Shown in pieces: positions 17,342-26,600 of a stretch of DNA of 64,000 bases. The position numbers were made by a program, and so were the translations under genes. The DNA is taken from contig CAXBOY010000001.1 of assembly GCA_963977405.1 (NCBI GenBank), positions 19,855 to 83,854 on the forward strand. Reading direction: 5' to 3'. Below the pieces are notes generated by a model, which was not told the origin of the DNA, ran no database searches, and saw nothing but the letters and a program-made list of their open reading frames with translations. Position 1 is the stretch's first letter, and each line of letters opens with the position of its first letter. The stretch is from UBA5078 sp963977405 (GTDB lineage Bacteria; Pseudomonadota; Gammaproteobacteria; Pseudomonadales; Pseudohongiellaceae).

Positions 17342-17896
17342 TTACTTGCTTATGAGAGACAGAAACTCGTTTCGTGTGCTCTGACTATTGCGGAATGCTC
17401 CCAGCATACACGAGGTAGTCATGATGGAATTCTGTTTTTCGACTCCTCGCATCATCATGCACATATGCTGTGCCTCGATAATGACTCCCGCCCCAGTTGC
17501 ACCAGTCTTGTTGACGATGGTCTCGGCGATCTCCTTGGTCAAATTTTCCTGAATCTGCATGCGCCGCGCGAAGATATCCACGATGCGAGCGATTTTGGAC
17601 AGCCCGATTACTTTGCCTTGAGGGATATAGGCCACGTGGCATTTGCCGATAAAGGGCAGCATATGGTGTTCGCACATGGAGTACAGTTCGATGTTCTTCA
17701 CAATCACCATCTCTTCCGCACTTGAAGGGAAGAGTGCGTCATTGATGACTTCGTCGATATTTTGACTATAGCCGCGCATGAGAAATTCCATCGCTTTGGC
17801 GGCGCGTTTAGGGGTATCTGCGAGCCCCGGGCGATTGAGGTCTTCACCGATCGCTTTGATGATATCCTTATAGGCTTTTTCTATTGTCTGTGTCAT
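17342..17896 (-). CDS. folE: GTP cyclohydrolase I
   Basis: FolE converts GTP to dihydroneopterin triphosphate, the first step of folate synthesis. The 184-residue protein has the family core: PKRAAKAMEFLMRGY, SMCEHHMLPFIGKCHVAYIP with the zinc-binding Cys/His residues, GLSKIARIVDIFARRMQIQENL, and AQHMCMMMRGV with the second zinc Cys. I place the start at ATG 17896 (MTQTIEKAYKDII) because the longer form adds eight residues not expected in the family. The gene is convergent with the DUF4892 gene, with the stops one base apart, and divergent from prmB. Confidence 0.97.
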   Translation of the reverse strand: MTQTIEKAYKDIIKAIGEDLNRPGLADTPKRAAKAMEFLMRGYSQNIDEVINDALFPSSAEEMVIVKNIELYSMCEHHMLPFIGKCHVAYIPQGKVIGLSKIARIVDIFARRMQIQENLTKEIAETIVNKTGATGAGVIIEAQHMCMMMRGVEKQNSIMTTSCMLGAFRNSQSTRNEFLSLISK

Positions 17897-18027
17897 GGCA
17901 AGTCTATTTGATCCTGGCAATTAGAAGAGGCGCTTACCCTACGCCACAGAGCGGGGCTGGGTAAAGTAATTTTTCGAGGCAATGATTGGTCGCAAGCCCA
18001 CGTTGTACCTCGCCTGAGGAGGTTTGA

Positions 18028-18927
18028 TTGAGAAATAGTAAGGCGGAGACACTGGCGCAATGTGTCAGGCGTGTTAGTGAACAATTAGAGGCGGCCGATT
18101 TGTTTTACGGTCATGGCACCGACAACCCTTGGGATGAGGCTGTATATTTAGTGTTCACTGTGCTCGGAGTTCCTTTCGATGCGGAGGAGGCGCAGATGGA
18201 GCGCGAACTCAGTGTTAAGCAAAGTAGGCGCTTGGACGAGTTACTCACGCGTCGCATCGAAGAGCGCATTCCAGTCGCCTATCTGGTGCAGGAAGCATGG
18301 TTTGCAGGTCTGCCATTCAAGGTTGATGAGCGGGTCCTGATCCCTCGCTCGCCATTGGCGGAGCTAATTGCACAGCGCTTCGAGCCGCTACTAACGGAGG
18401 CCCCGCAGCGCATTCTAGATTTGTGTACTGGCAGTGGCTGTATCGGTATCGCGACTGCACTAGCCTTCGAGCGAGCACAGGTCGATCTTGCGGATATTTC
18501 TGCCCATGCCTTGAACCTTGCGCGAGAGAATGTTGAGCGGCATGCATTGCAAGCACGTGTACACGTCATCGAGTCGGACCTGTTCGCCAGTCTAAAAGGA
18601 AGGTATTCACTGATCCTATGCAACCCGCCTTATGTATCCCAGAGCGAGATTGACGATCTGCCGCCGGAGTATGCCCACGAGCCCGTGTTGGGGCTTTATT
18701 CGGACGAGGAGGGGCTAGCAATTCCTCTGCAGATTCTGCGTCAGGCAGCGGACTACCTCAATGAAGACGGAGTGCTCATCATGGAAGTCGGGTATTCCCA
18801 CGAGGCCTTAAGCGAGCGCCTGCCGGATATGCCCTTCCTGTGGTTGGAGTTCGACAATGGCGGCGAAGGCATCTTCGCACTCACAGCTCAGCAACTGCGC
18901 GATGCCAAAGCCATTCTGGCGTTATAA
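18028..18927 (+). CDS. prmB: Ribosomal protein L3 N5-glutamine methyltransferase
   Basis: PrmB methylates a glutamine of ribosomal protein L3 using S-adenosylmethionine. The 299-residue protein shows the PrmB/PrmC architecture: an N-terminal helical domain, RIPVAYLVQEAWFAGLPFKVDERVLIPRSPLAELI (typical of PrmB), the SAM motif LDLCTGSGCIGIATAL near residue 130 and the catalytic NPPY motif near residue 198. The start is TTG 18028, supported by a strong SD TGAGGAGG at 18015-18022 with 5-base spacing and by the lack of a suitable in-frame ATG. The neighbouring aroC follows after about 155 bases, the order common in gammaproteobacteria. Confidence 0.95.
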   Translation: MRNSKAETLAQCVRRVSEQLEAADLFYGHGTDNPWDEAVYLVFTVLGVPFDAEEAQMERELSVKQSRRLDELLTRRIEERIPVAYLVQEAWFAGLPFKVDERVLIPRSPLAELIAQRFEPLLTEAPQRILDLCTGSGCIGIATALAFERAQVDLADISAHALNLARENVERHALQARVHVIESDLFASLKGRYSLILCNPPYVSQSEIDDLPPEYAHEPVLGLYSDEEGLAIPLQILRQAADYLNEDGVLIMEVGYSHEALSERLPDMPFLWLEFDNGGEGIFALTAQQLRDAKAILAL

Positions 18928-18966
18928 GTTGGCGTTTGGCTATTCGTAAGATTGCTCGTGATAGTG

Positions 18967-19042
18967 TACAATTTCGCGCCTTTTAAACGCTTTTAGAACA
19001 GCCCACTATTTCCGTTAGAAAGACCGGGTTCGGTTGGGCTGT
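18967..19042 (+). promoter_or_regulatory. aroC leader: -10-like box and paired repeats
   Basis: TACAAT at 18967-18972 could be a -10 box for aroC, but no convincing -35 stands 16-18 bases upstream. Further on, ACAGCCCA (18998-19005) is the inverted complement of TGGGCTGT (19035-19042), enclosing a small ACCG-GGTT-CGGT hairpin (19023-19034). This suggests a folded 5' leader. Evidence is pattern-based and weak. Confidence 0.3.
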
Positions 19043-19083
19043 CCGGGCGATTATCGACCAGTACATACTCAAGTAGGTGATGC

Positions 19084-20172
19084 ATGTCCGGAAACACGAT
19101 TGGCAAGCTTTTCACAGTGACCAGCTTTGGTGAGAGCCATGGCCCAGCGCTGGGCTGTGTGGTGGATGGCTGTCCTCCCGGATTGGCAATCAGTGAAGAG
19201 GACCTACAACGTGACCTCGATCTGCGTAAGCCCGGCACTTCGCGCTTTACCACGCAGCGCCAAGAAGCGGATGCCATCAAGATATTGTCAGGCGTGTTCG
19301 AAGGGCGCACTACGGGTACGCCAATAGGATTGATGATCGAGAATACTGATCAGCGCTCCAAGGATTACAGCAAGATTAAGGACCAGTTCCGTCCTGCACA
19401 TGCGGATTATACCTATCACCAGAAATACGGTGTGCGCGATTATCGTGGTGGCGGGCGCTCCTCAGCGCGTGAAACTGCAATGCGTGTGGCCGCAGGTTCG
19501 ATCGCGAAGAAATACTTGCTCGAGACACACGGCATACAGATTCGCGGCTATATGAGCCAGCTAGGCCCCATTAAGATCGAGAGCTTCGATTGGGATGAAG
19601 TGCATCGCAATCCCTTCTTCTGTCCCGACGCCAGTAAGGTGGAGGAGATGGAGCGCTATATGGCGGCCCTTAACAAAGAGGGCAACTCCATCGGTGCTCG
19701 AATCAATGTCGTGGCCTCGGGTGTGCCCGTCGGGTTGGGCGAGCCAGTTTTTGATCGCCTCGATGCCGATATCGCTCACGCGTTGATGAGCATTAACGCA
19801 GTCAAAGGGGTCGAGATCGGTGCGGGCTTTGCCTGCGTAGAGCAAAAGGGTACCGAGCACCGCGATGAAATAACACCTGAGGGCTTCCTTAGCAATAATG
19901 CCGGTGGCGTTCTTGGTGGTATCGCCTCAGGCCAGGATATTCTCGCGAGCATCGCACTGAAACCGACCTCGAGCCTGCGTATCCCGGGCCGTTCTATCGA
20001 TGTACATGGTGAACCGACCGAGGTCATTACCACCGGGCGACACGACCCCTGTGTTGGCATCCGAGCGACTCCAATCGCTGAGGCTATGCTGGCAATCGTG
20101 CTGATGGATCACTTACTGCGTCATAGAGCGCAGAATTTGAACGTGACGACGAGCACGCCAATTCTAAAATAG
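19084..20172 (+). CDS. aroC: Chorismate synthase
   Basis: AroC makes chorismate from 5-enolpyruvylshikimate-3-phosphate, the last shared step of aromatic amino acid and folate synthesis. It needs reduced FMN. The 362-residue protein starts MSGNTIGKLFTVTSFGESHG and carries the three signature motifs: GESHGPALGCVVDGCPPG, RGGGRSSARETAMRVAAG near residue 122 and GRHDPCVGIRATPIAEAM near 320. Length equals that of the E. coli enzyme (about 361). It supplies the trp genes encoded 8 kb downstream but is not co-transcribed with them. Confidence 0.98.
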   Translation: MSGNTIGKLFTVTSFGESHGPALGCVVDGCPPGLAISEEDLQRDLDLRKPGTSRFTTQRQEADAIKILSGVFEGRTTGTPIGLMIENTDQRSKDYSKIKDQFRPAHADYTYHQKYGVRDYRGGGRSSARETAMRVAAGSIAKKYLLETHGIQIRGYMSQLGPIKIESFDWDEVHRNPFFCPDASKVEEMERYMAALNKEGNSIGARINVVASGVPVGLGEPVFDRLDADIAHALMSINAVKGVEIGAGFACVEQKGTEHRDEITPEGFLSNNAGGVLGGIASGQDILASIALKPTSSLRIPGRSIDVHGEPTEVITTGRHDPCVGIRATPIAEAMLAIVLMDHLLRHRAQNLNVTTSTPILK

Positions 20173-20221
20173 GCCTCTTGCCTATTACTAATTTCTATAT
20201 AAAGAATAAAATAGTTTCATT

Positions 20222-20249
20222 TTGGTTATGAGTGGAGGGCGCGTATCCT
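20222..20249 (+). promoter_or_regulatory. Weak promoter candidate upstream of leuC
   Basis: TTGGTT (20222-20227), a 16-base spacer and TATCCT (20244-20249) match four of six consensus positions each. A short inverted repeat GGAGG/CCTCC (20234-20238 and 20247-20251) brackets the -10. I see no leader peptide rich in Leu codons, so classic leucine attenuation is not supported. Confidence 0.3.
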
Positions 20250-20286
20250 CCTCTTACTTCAATCGTGACAGCTTTAAGGTGTTTAC

Positions 20287-21723
20287 ATGACTGGCAAAAC
20301 TTTATACGACAAGCTTTGGGATTCTCACTTAGTAACGCAGCGTGAAGATGGCACTGCGCTGATCTATATCGATCGGCAGTTGATTCATGAGGTCACCTCT
20401 CCACAGGCATTTGAAGGCCTGCGTTTGGCGGGACGTCGACCATGGCGCGCAGACGCTAATTTCGCGACCCCGGATCACAATATCCCGACCACGCGGGACG
20501 AGCGCCGTCAGGGCCTGGAAGGAATCCGCGACCCAATCTCCCGTATTCAGGTGACAACACTCGACGAGAATTGCCGAGAGTTCGGTATTTTCGAACTCGA
20601 CATGAATGACGAGCGTCAGGGCATTGTGCACGTAGTTGGACCAGAGCAGGGCGCTACGTTGCCGGGTATGACGATCGTCTGTGGCGACTCCCATACTTCT
20701 ACTCATGGCGCACTCGGCGCTTTGGCCCACGGCATCGGCACCTCAGAGGTCGAGCACGTGATGGCAACGCAGTGTTTGATGCAGACCAAGATGAAGAATA
20801 TGTTGATCCGCGTAGATGGACGTCTGAACCCCGGCGTAACGGCAAAGGACATCGTATTGGCCATCATCGGTGAGATCGGCACTGCCGGCGGCACCGGCTT
20901 TACCATCGAGTTTGGTGGCGAGGCGATTCGCTCCCTAAGTATCGAAGGACGCATGACTGTCTGCAATATGGCTATCGAGGCTGGTGCGCGCGCAGGTCTG
21001 ATCGCCGTCGATCAGACCACTCTGGATTACATCAAGGGCCGTCCCTTCGCTCCTAAGGGCGATATGTGGGAGAAGGCCTGTACGGCGTGGCGTGAGATGG
21101 TAAGCGATGAAAATGCGCAATTCGATCGCGTCGTCGTGATCGATGCCGCGGAGATCATTCCGCAGGTCACTTGGGGAACCTCTCCCGAGATGGTGGCCCC
21201 AATTACAGGTGAAATTCCAGACCCGGAGCAGCAGAGCAGCCCGAGTCGTCGCGACAATATGCGTCAGGCTTTAAAGTACATGGGTTTGACCCCGGGCATG
21301 AAGATCACGGACATACAACTAGACTGTATCTTCATCGGGTCTTGCACTAATTCTCGTATCGAAGATTTGCGCGCCGCTGCTGCCGTGGTGAAGGGGCATA
21401 AGGTAGCCTCCACTATTGAGATGGCGCTGGTTGTACCTGGCTCGGGTCTAGTGAAGAAGCAGGCAGAGGCAGAGGGCCTGGACAAGATATTCATCGAGGC
21501 GGGGCTTGAGTGGCGTGAGCCTGGCTGTTCTATGTGCTTGGCCATGAACGCGGATCAACTAGGTGCGGGCAAGCATTGTGCGTCTACCTCGAACCGCAAT
21601 TTCGAAGGCCGGCAGGGCTTTGGTGGACGTACGCACCTAGTAAGCCCGGCCATGGCAGCGGCAGCGGCGATCAACGGCCATTTCGTTGATGTACGGGATA
21701 TGCTATTGACCTTGGATAGATAG
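20287..21723 (+). CDS. leuC: 3-isopropylmalate dehydratase large subunit
   Basis: LeuC with LeuD isomerises 2-isopropylmalate to 3-isopropylmalate in leucine synthesis. The 478-residue protein is an aconitase-family [4Fe-4S] subunit. The cluster cysteines lie in FIGSCTNSRIEDLR near residue 348 and in EPGCSMCLAMN near 410. The N-terminal TLYDKLWDSHLV and VCGDSHTSTHGALGALA are standard. The SD AAGGTG stands 7 bases before ATG. LeuD follows after 51 bases. Confidence 0.98.
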   Translation: MTGKTLYDKLWDSHLVTQREDGTALIYIDRQLIHEVTSPQAFEGLRLAGRRPWRADANFATPDHNIPTTRDERRQGLEGIRDPISRIQVTTLDENCREFGIFELDMNDERQGIVHVVGPEQGATLPGMTIVCGDSHTSTHGALGALAHGIGTSEVEHVMATQCLMQTKMKNMLIRVDGRLNPGVTAKDIVLAIIGEIGTAGGTGFTIEFGGEAIRSLSIEGRMTVCNMAIEAGARAGLIAVDQTTLDYIKGRPFAPKGDMWEKACTAWREMVSDENAQFDRVVVIDAAEIIPQVTWGTSPEMVAPITGEIPDPEQQSSPSRRDNMRQALKYMGLTPGMKITDIQLDCIFIGSCTNSRIEDLRAAAAVVKGHKVASTIEMALVVPGSGLVKKQAEAEGLDKIFIEAGLEWREPGCSMCLAMNADQLGAGKHCASTSNRNFEGRQGFGGRTHLVSPAMAAAAAINGHFVDVRDMLLTLDR

Positions 21724-21774
21724 TTTAAGAATCGTACCTAACAAATTGAATATGCTGAATAAAGAGTATGAGTT

Positions 21775-22422
21775 ATGAGAAAATTTACTAAAGAATCTGG
21801 GCTGGTGATGCCTCTGGATCGTAGCAACGTCGATACCGATTTCATCATCCCCAAACAGTTTCTGAAATCGATTAAACGTAGCGGCTTTGGTGTGAACTTG
21901 TTCGACGAACACCGCTATTTGGATAAGGGTGAGCCGGGACGCGACAATAGTCAGCGTCCCTTGAATACGGATTTCGTATTGAATCAGCCACGGTATAAGG
22001 GTGCGACAGTGCTGCTGGCGCGTGAGAACTTCGGCTGCGGTTCGAGCCGAGAGCACGCACCTTGGGCGTTGGACGACTATGGTTTTCGCATCATTCTTGC
22101 GCCTAGTTATGCCGATATTTTCTTTAATAATTGCTTTAAGAATGGAATATTACCCATTGTTTTAGATAAAGAAATAATTGATAGTCTGTTCGCGAAGGTT
22201 GAGGCGCAAGAAGGCTTTAGCCTGACTGCCGACCTTGAGGCGCAGCAGATTGAGTTACCAGACGGCGAGCGCATCCCATTCAACGTGGATTCCTTCCGTA
22301 AGCATTGCTTGATCAACGGTTTGGACGATATTGGCCTAACCTTACAGGATGCAGACAAGATCAAGGCATTCGAACAAAACTGGCGCAACACCTCACCATG
22401 GTATTTCGGTGTACAGGGTTGA
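21775..22422 (+). CDS. leuD: 3-isopropylmalate dehydratase small subunit
   Basis: LeuD provides the swivelling domain of isopropylmalate isomerase. The 215-residue protein carries MPLDRSNVDTDFIIPKQFLK near the N-terminus, the substrate-recognition motif NFGCGSSREHAPWALDDYG near residue 85 and SYADIFFNNCFKNGILPI near 112, all diagnostic. It pairs with the leuC gene directly upstream. The gene expected next, leuB, is not here: asd follows after 77 bases that contain only short repeats and hairpins. Confidence 0.98.
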   Translation: MRKFTKESGLVMPLDRSNVDTDFIIPKQFLKSIKRSGFGVNLFDEHRYLDKGEPGRDNSQRPLNTDFVLNQPRYKGATVLLARENFGCGSSREHAPWALDDYGFRIILAPSYADIFFNNCFKNGILPIVLDKEIIDSLFAKVEAQEGFSLTADLEAQQIELPDGERIPFNVDSFRKHCLINGLDDIGLTLQDADKIKAFEQNWRNTSPWYFGVQG

Positions 22423-22470
22423 GCTAAGGCGGGGCGCCTAGCGCCTTGCAAACTCATTGAAACTAGCAAA

Positions 22471-22485
22471 CTGCCCATAGGGCAG
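22471..22485 (+). promoter_or_regulatory. Perfect short hairpin just upstream of the asd ribosome binding site
   Basis: CTGCCC (22471-22476), loop ATA and GGGCAG (22480-22485) form a compact stem-loop that ends three bases before the AGGAAGGAAG SD of asd. A direct repeat GCAAACT (22448-22454 and 22466-22472) precedes it. It could shape ribosome access or mark an mRNA processing point. Confidence 0.4.
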
Positions 22486-22499
22486 ACAGGAAGGAAGCG

Positions 22500-23519
22500 A
22501 TGAAGACTTATAATGTGGCAGTGGTTGGGGCAACTGGAGCGGTAGGGGAAACCCTGATCAGCATTCTCGAAGAGCGTAAATTCCCCGTAGGTCAGCTATT
22601 TCCGCTGGCCAGCGAGCGCTCAGCCGGCACCAAGGTCATGTTTCGCGGTAAGCCAGTAACAGTGCAGAACCTAGCCGATTTCGACTTCAGTCAGGTCCAG
22701 ATTGGCCTGTTCTCGGCGGGCGGCAATATTTCCGCAGAATATGCGGAGAAGGCCGGTAAGGCAGGATGTATCGTCATCGACAATACCTCCCATTTTCGCT
22801 ACGACGATGACATTCCTTTGGTAGTGCCAGAGGTGAATCCAGAGGCAATCGCTGATTACACGAATCGTAACATCATCGCCAATCCTAATTGTTCGACTAT
22901 TCAGATGCTTGTCGCGCTGAAACCGATTCGAGATAAGGTAGGGATAGAGCGCATCAATGTTGCGACTTATCAGGCCGTTTCGGGCACTGGCAAGGAAGCG
23001 ATCGAGGAGTTGGCTAAGCAAACTGCGGATCTGCTCAATGGTCGTACTCCGGTCGCCAGTGTCTATCCCAAGCAGATCGCATTCAATGTTCTACCCCAGA
23101 TTGACGTGTTTCTAGAAAATGGCTATACCAAAGAAGAGATGAAAATGGTCTGGGAGACCAAGAAGATCTTCGGTGACGAGAGCATTGGCGTGAACGCAAC
23201 CTGTGTGCGCGTGCCAGTTTTCTACTCTCATTCAGAGGCGGTCCATATTGAAACTCGCGAGCACATCACGGTTGAAGAGGTCCGTGCCTTATTGGCAGAT
23301 GCGCCTGGCGTGGTTCTCATGGACGAGCGAAAAGATGGAGGCTATCCAACTGCTGTGACCGAATCGGCAGGAAAGGATGGTGTCTATGTCGGACGTATTC
23401 GCGAGGATATTTCACATCCTAATGGGCTAAATTTGTGGATTGTGTCAGATAACGTGCGAAAAGGTGCTGCATTGAACTCGGTGCAGATAGCCGAAGTGTT
23501 GATAAAAGACTATTTATAA
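22500..23519 (+). CDS. asd: Aspartate-semialdehyde dehydrogenase
   Basis: Asd reduces aspartyl phosphate to aspartate semialdehyde, the branch point to lysine/diaminopimelate, methionine and threonine. The 339-residue protein has VAVVGATGAVGETLISIL for NADP, SAGGNISAEYAEKA, the catalytic Cys in NPNCSTIQMLVAL near residue 132, and RVPVFYSHSEAVHIE near 238. It is of the shorter asd class found in Pseudomonas. A strong SD (AGGAAGGAAG) stands right before ATG. Neighbours are leuD upstream and fimV downstream; leuB is missing between leuD and asd. Confidence 0.97.
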   Translation: MKTYNVAVVGATGAVGETLISILEERKFPVGQLFPLASERSAGTKVMFRGKPVTVQNLADFDFSQVQIGLFSAGGNISAEYAEKAGKAGCIVIDNTSHFRYDDDIPLVVPEVNPEAIADYTNRNIIANPNCSTIQMLVALKPIRDKVGIERINVATYQAVSGTGKEAIEELAKQTADLLNGRTPVASVYPKQIAFNVLPQIDVFLENGYTKEEMKMVWETKKIFGDESIGVNATCVRVPVFYSHSEAVHIETREHITVEEVRALLADAPGVVLMDERKDGGYPTAVTESAGKDGVYVGRIREDISHPNGLNLWIVSDNVRKGAALNSVQIAEVLIKDYL

Positions 23520-23656
23520 TGAATACTTGCGCACGTAATTGAATAGTATTTCGCAAGAGTTTGTGGCGCTAAGGCTGCAAGCTCTTGTGAATCGACATCA
23601 AGCCCTTCCCGTGCCAGCGCATGACAGCGGTTTAAGCCATTAAGAAGGAATGGAAT

Positions 23657-26600
23657 ATGGTTAGAAAGCTCGTGGTGGTGTTCACCTCGGTAGTGCTGTT
23701 TGCTGCTGCTCACGCTAAGGCCCTTGGGCTTGGTGAGATCGTTCTCGATTCTGCCCTGAACCAACCCCTTAATGCTCAAATTGCGCTGCTGCAACTCGGC
23801 GATGTGCGTCCTGATCAAATTAGTGTGCAGATTGCTGACGAGAGCGATTTCGCACGTTTCTCCATTGAGCGCGAATCCTTCCTTAGTTCTATCGAATTTA
23901 ATGTTCAGTCTCGCGGTGCGAATACCTTTGTTCAGCTCAGCACCCTAGAAGCAGTGCGTGAGCCCTATTTGAGTTTCGTGCTCGAGACGCGTTGGCCGAG
24001 CGGTCGTTTGCTCAGCGAGCACACGCTATTATTAGACCTGCCGGCCTTTGCGGCCACTGGCAGTGCGGCCCCAATTCAGCAGCCTGTACAGGCGATACCA
24101 TCTGACCAGCAAATTATTCAAAATCAGCAGGTTGCAGGTCAAACCTCTAGTGCTGCATCTGCTGCTCCTGCGCGCCTCGCTGCTCCTGCGGAGCCCGAGG
24201 AAGAAGTACCCGCTATAGTCGAAACGCCTGCGCCAGTAGAAGAGCCTGCGATCGAGCCCCCAGCGCCAGTTGCCGCGCCAGAGCCAACTCCTGAGCCCGC
24301 ACCGAGTGCATCACCGCGTAGTGCCAATACCAGCGAGACCATCAGTATTGGTACCCAGGACACGCTGTGGGACATCGCGCTGCAGATCCGCCCTGATAGC
24401 TCTGTATCCGTACAACAGACTATGCTGGCGCTGCAGAGCCTGAATCGTGAAGCCTTCATCGCTGACAACATCAATATGGTGCGTCGCGGTCAAGTATTGC
24501 GAGTACCGACTTTAGAGCAGATCCGCACCCTCAGCGCACGTGAGGCCATGAGCGAAGTGGCTCGCCAGAATCAACTGTTCGACAATCGCCGCAATGTCCC
24601 CTTAGCTGCACAGCCAGTAACAGCTCAGCCGCAGACCACCGCCGCTACTGCGCCGGGCCGAGGCGAATTGAGCGTGGTGAGCGTAGACAATGCAGAGCCA
24701 AGTGACGCCTCGTCCGCTAGCGCTGCGCAAAGCGCAGAGCTTGATGCGCGCATCGCTAGTCTCGAGGATGCACTCGCTGTGCAACGCGAAGAGGCTGATC
24801 GTGCGGCGCGGGTCAATGCCGAGCTAACTGCTCGTCTCGGGCTATTAGAAGAGCAAATTAACTCCGCGCAAGAGATCATCCGCCTGCGCGATCTAGAATT
24901 GGCGCAGCTTCAGCAAGCGCTTGAGCAGGCCGCTGCGGCAGAGCCTGAGCCTGTGGATCCACCTACTGTCATTACGATGGCGCCAGAGAAAACCCTCGTT
25001 CAACAAATTCTAGACACCCTCGTTGCGAACACTTATGCCTTGATCGCACTGATTGGTCTGGTCATAGTCATGCTCGTGTTTGTGCTGCTGCGCCGCAATC
25101 GTGCTGCAGACCAAGCGGCCCTAGCTGGCATAGACGGCATGGAAGTGGAAGGCGACGCTAATAGCGCGAACGAGCAACCCGAGGACGATAAAGAGATTCC
25201 TGACGGGGACTCCTCTATTAGCGCCGATCTGTCCGAAGACGAGATGGACGAGATCTTGGATATCGCCGGTTCGGCCGATGCTGAGCTCTATAACGACGAT
25301 AATTTTGATGATGACGAAACGGTAGATGAGAAAGCAGACCCGGATGAGGTCGCTGAAGAACTCGCTAAAGCCGCAAAGCGCGCTGCATTGCAGAAGCCTT
25401 TTCCCCCAGTCGATCTCCTCGAAGAAGCGGAAGCGCTTATTGCGTATGAGCGCTTTGACGATGCCGAGAAGATGCTGCGCGATGCGATAGTGGCAGAGCC
25501 CGATCGCGTCGATCTGCGCATGAAGCTCCTTGAGGTGTTTGTCGCCAAGCAAGACGCGGTGGGGTTCAAGTTGCAGGAAACTGAAATTCGCGACATGGGC
25601 AAACCCAACGTCGAGGCTCGCATCGCGACATTGCGCTCGCAGTTAGCCAGCGAGACAGATAGTGAGATATTGGAAGAGGGTGAGGAAGATTTCTTCGAAG
25701 AGCTCAATGAGCTTGATGATATGGAGCTAGCCCTAGATCTAGAGGCAAGTGCAGAAGTTGATGATAGTAAAGTCTTGGCCGGTAAGCCTGAGGATGAGAT
25801 CGAGATTAGCTTCGACGATGAAGAAGACGATGAAATCGATTTCGAGTTTGCTCCTGACGAAGACGAGCCAACTACACGAAATGAGAGCGCCACCCAGGCA
25901 GTAGAGGCGGATGAGGACGAAGATGTTGAAATAAGCTTTGCCTCCCCAGAGCCGGGCGCAGTTATTGAAGACTTTGACGAGTCCGAAGACGACAGTCCAG
26001 ATCTGGATGCCGCGTTTGACCTTTCCGATGACGACGAAGAAACGATCAGCTTTGAGGTTGAGGACAGTGCACCCGAATCTGAACAGGCAGAGATAGAGCC
26101 TGTTGAGGTAGAAGAAGACGACAACGCCATAGACTTTGAGTTCTCTATCGATGAGCCTGAGGAAGAGGTGGACCCAGCGGCAGTCGAAGAGACTGTGCTA
26201 GAGGTGGAAGCCGATCCTGAACATGAAGTGGACTTCGATTTCGCAGTCATAGATGACGAGACTGAAGAAGACACGAAAGCCGAGATAGAAGTTGAGGAAA
26301 TAGAAATACCCGGCATTGATATTGAGGAAAGTTCAGTCCCGAAAGCCGAAGTCGCAGAGGCAGAAGCTGACGAGTCTGAGATCGAGTTCGACGTCGATGA
26401 TGAAGATGCGGAAATTGAATTCCTTGATGATGACGAGGAAGAAGAGGCTGATTTCGCTTTCGACGACAACAGCTTCGATCTTGCCGCTGATGACGACGTG
26501 GAGATTCTAGAACCAGAAGCTCAGCCAGAAGTTCAGCCAGAACCAGCGCCAGAAGCGGAAAGCCCCTTCGATGATTTGCAGTTTGTGGATGACACGATAG

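Noticed and set aside
20173..20286. Leucine leader peptide or attenuator before leuC
   Set aside because: No short frame rich in Leu codons and no alternative hairpins with a T-run were found.
25288..26469. A 393-codon Ser-rich frame on the minus strand
   Set aside because: It is the complement of the GAT/GAA-rich acidic region of fimV, which gives Ser codons on the other strand. It has no SD and no domain.
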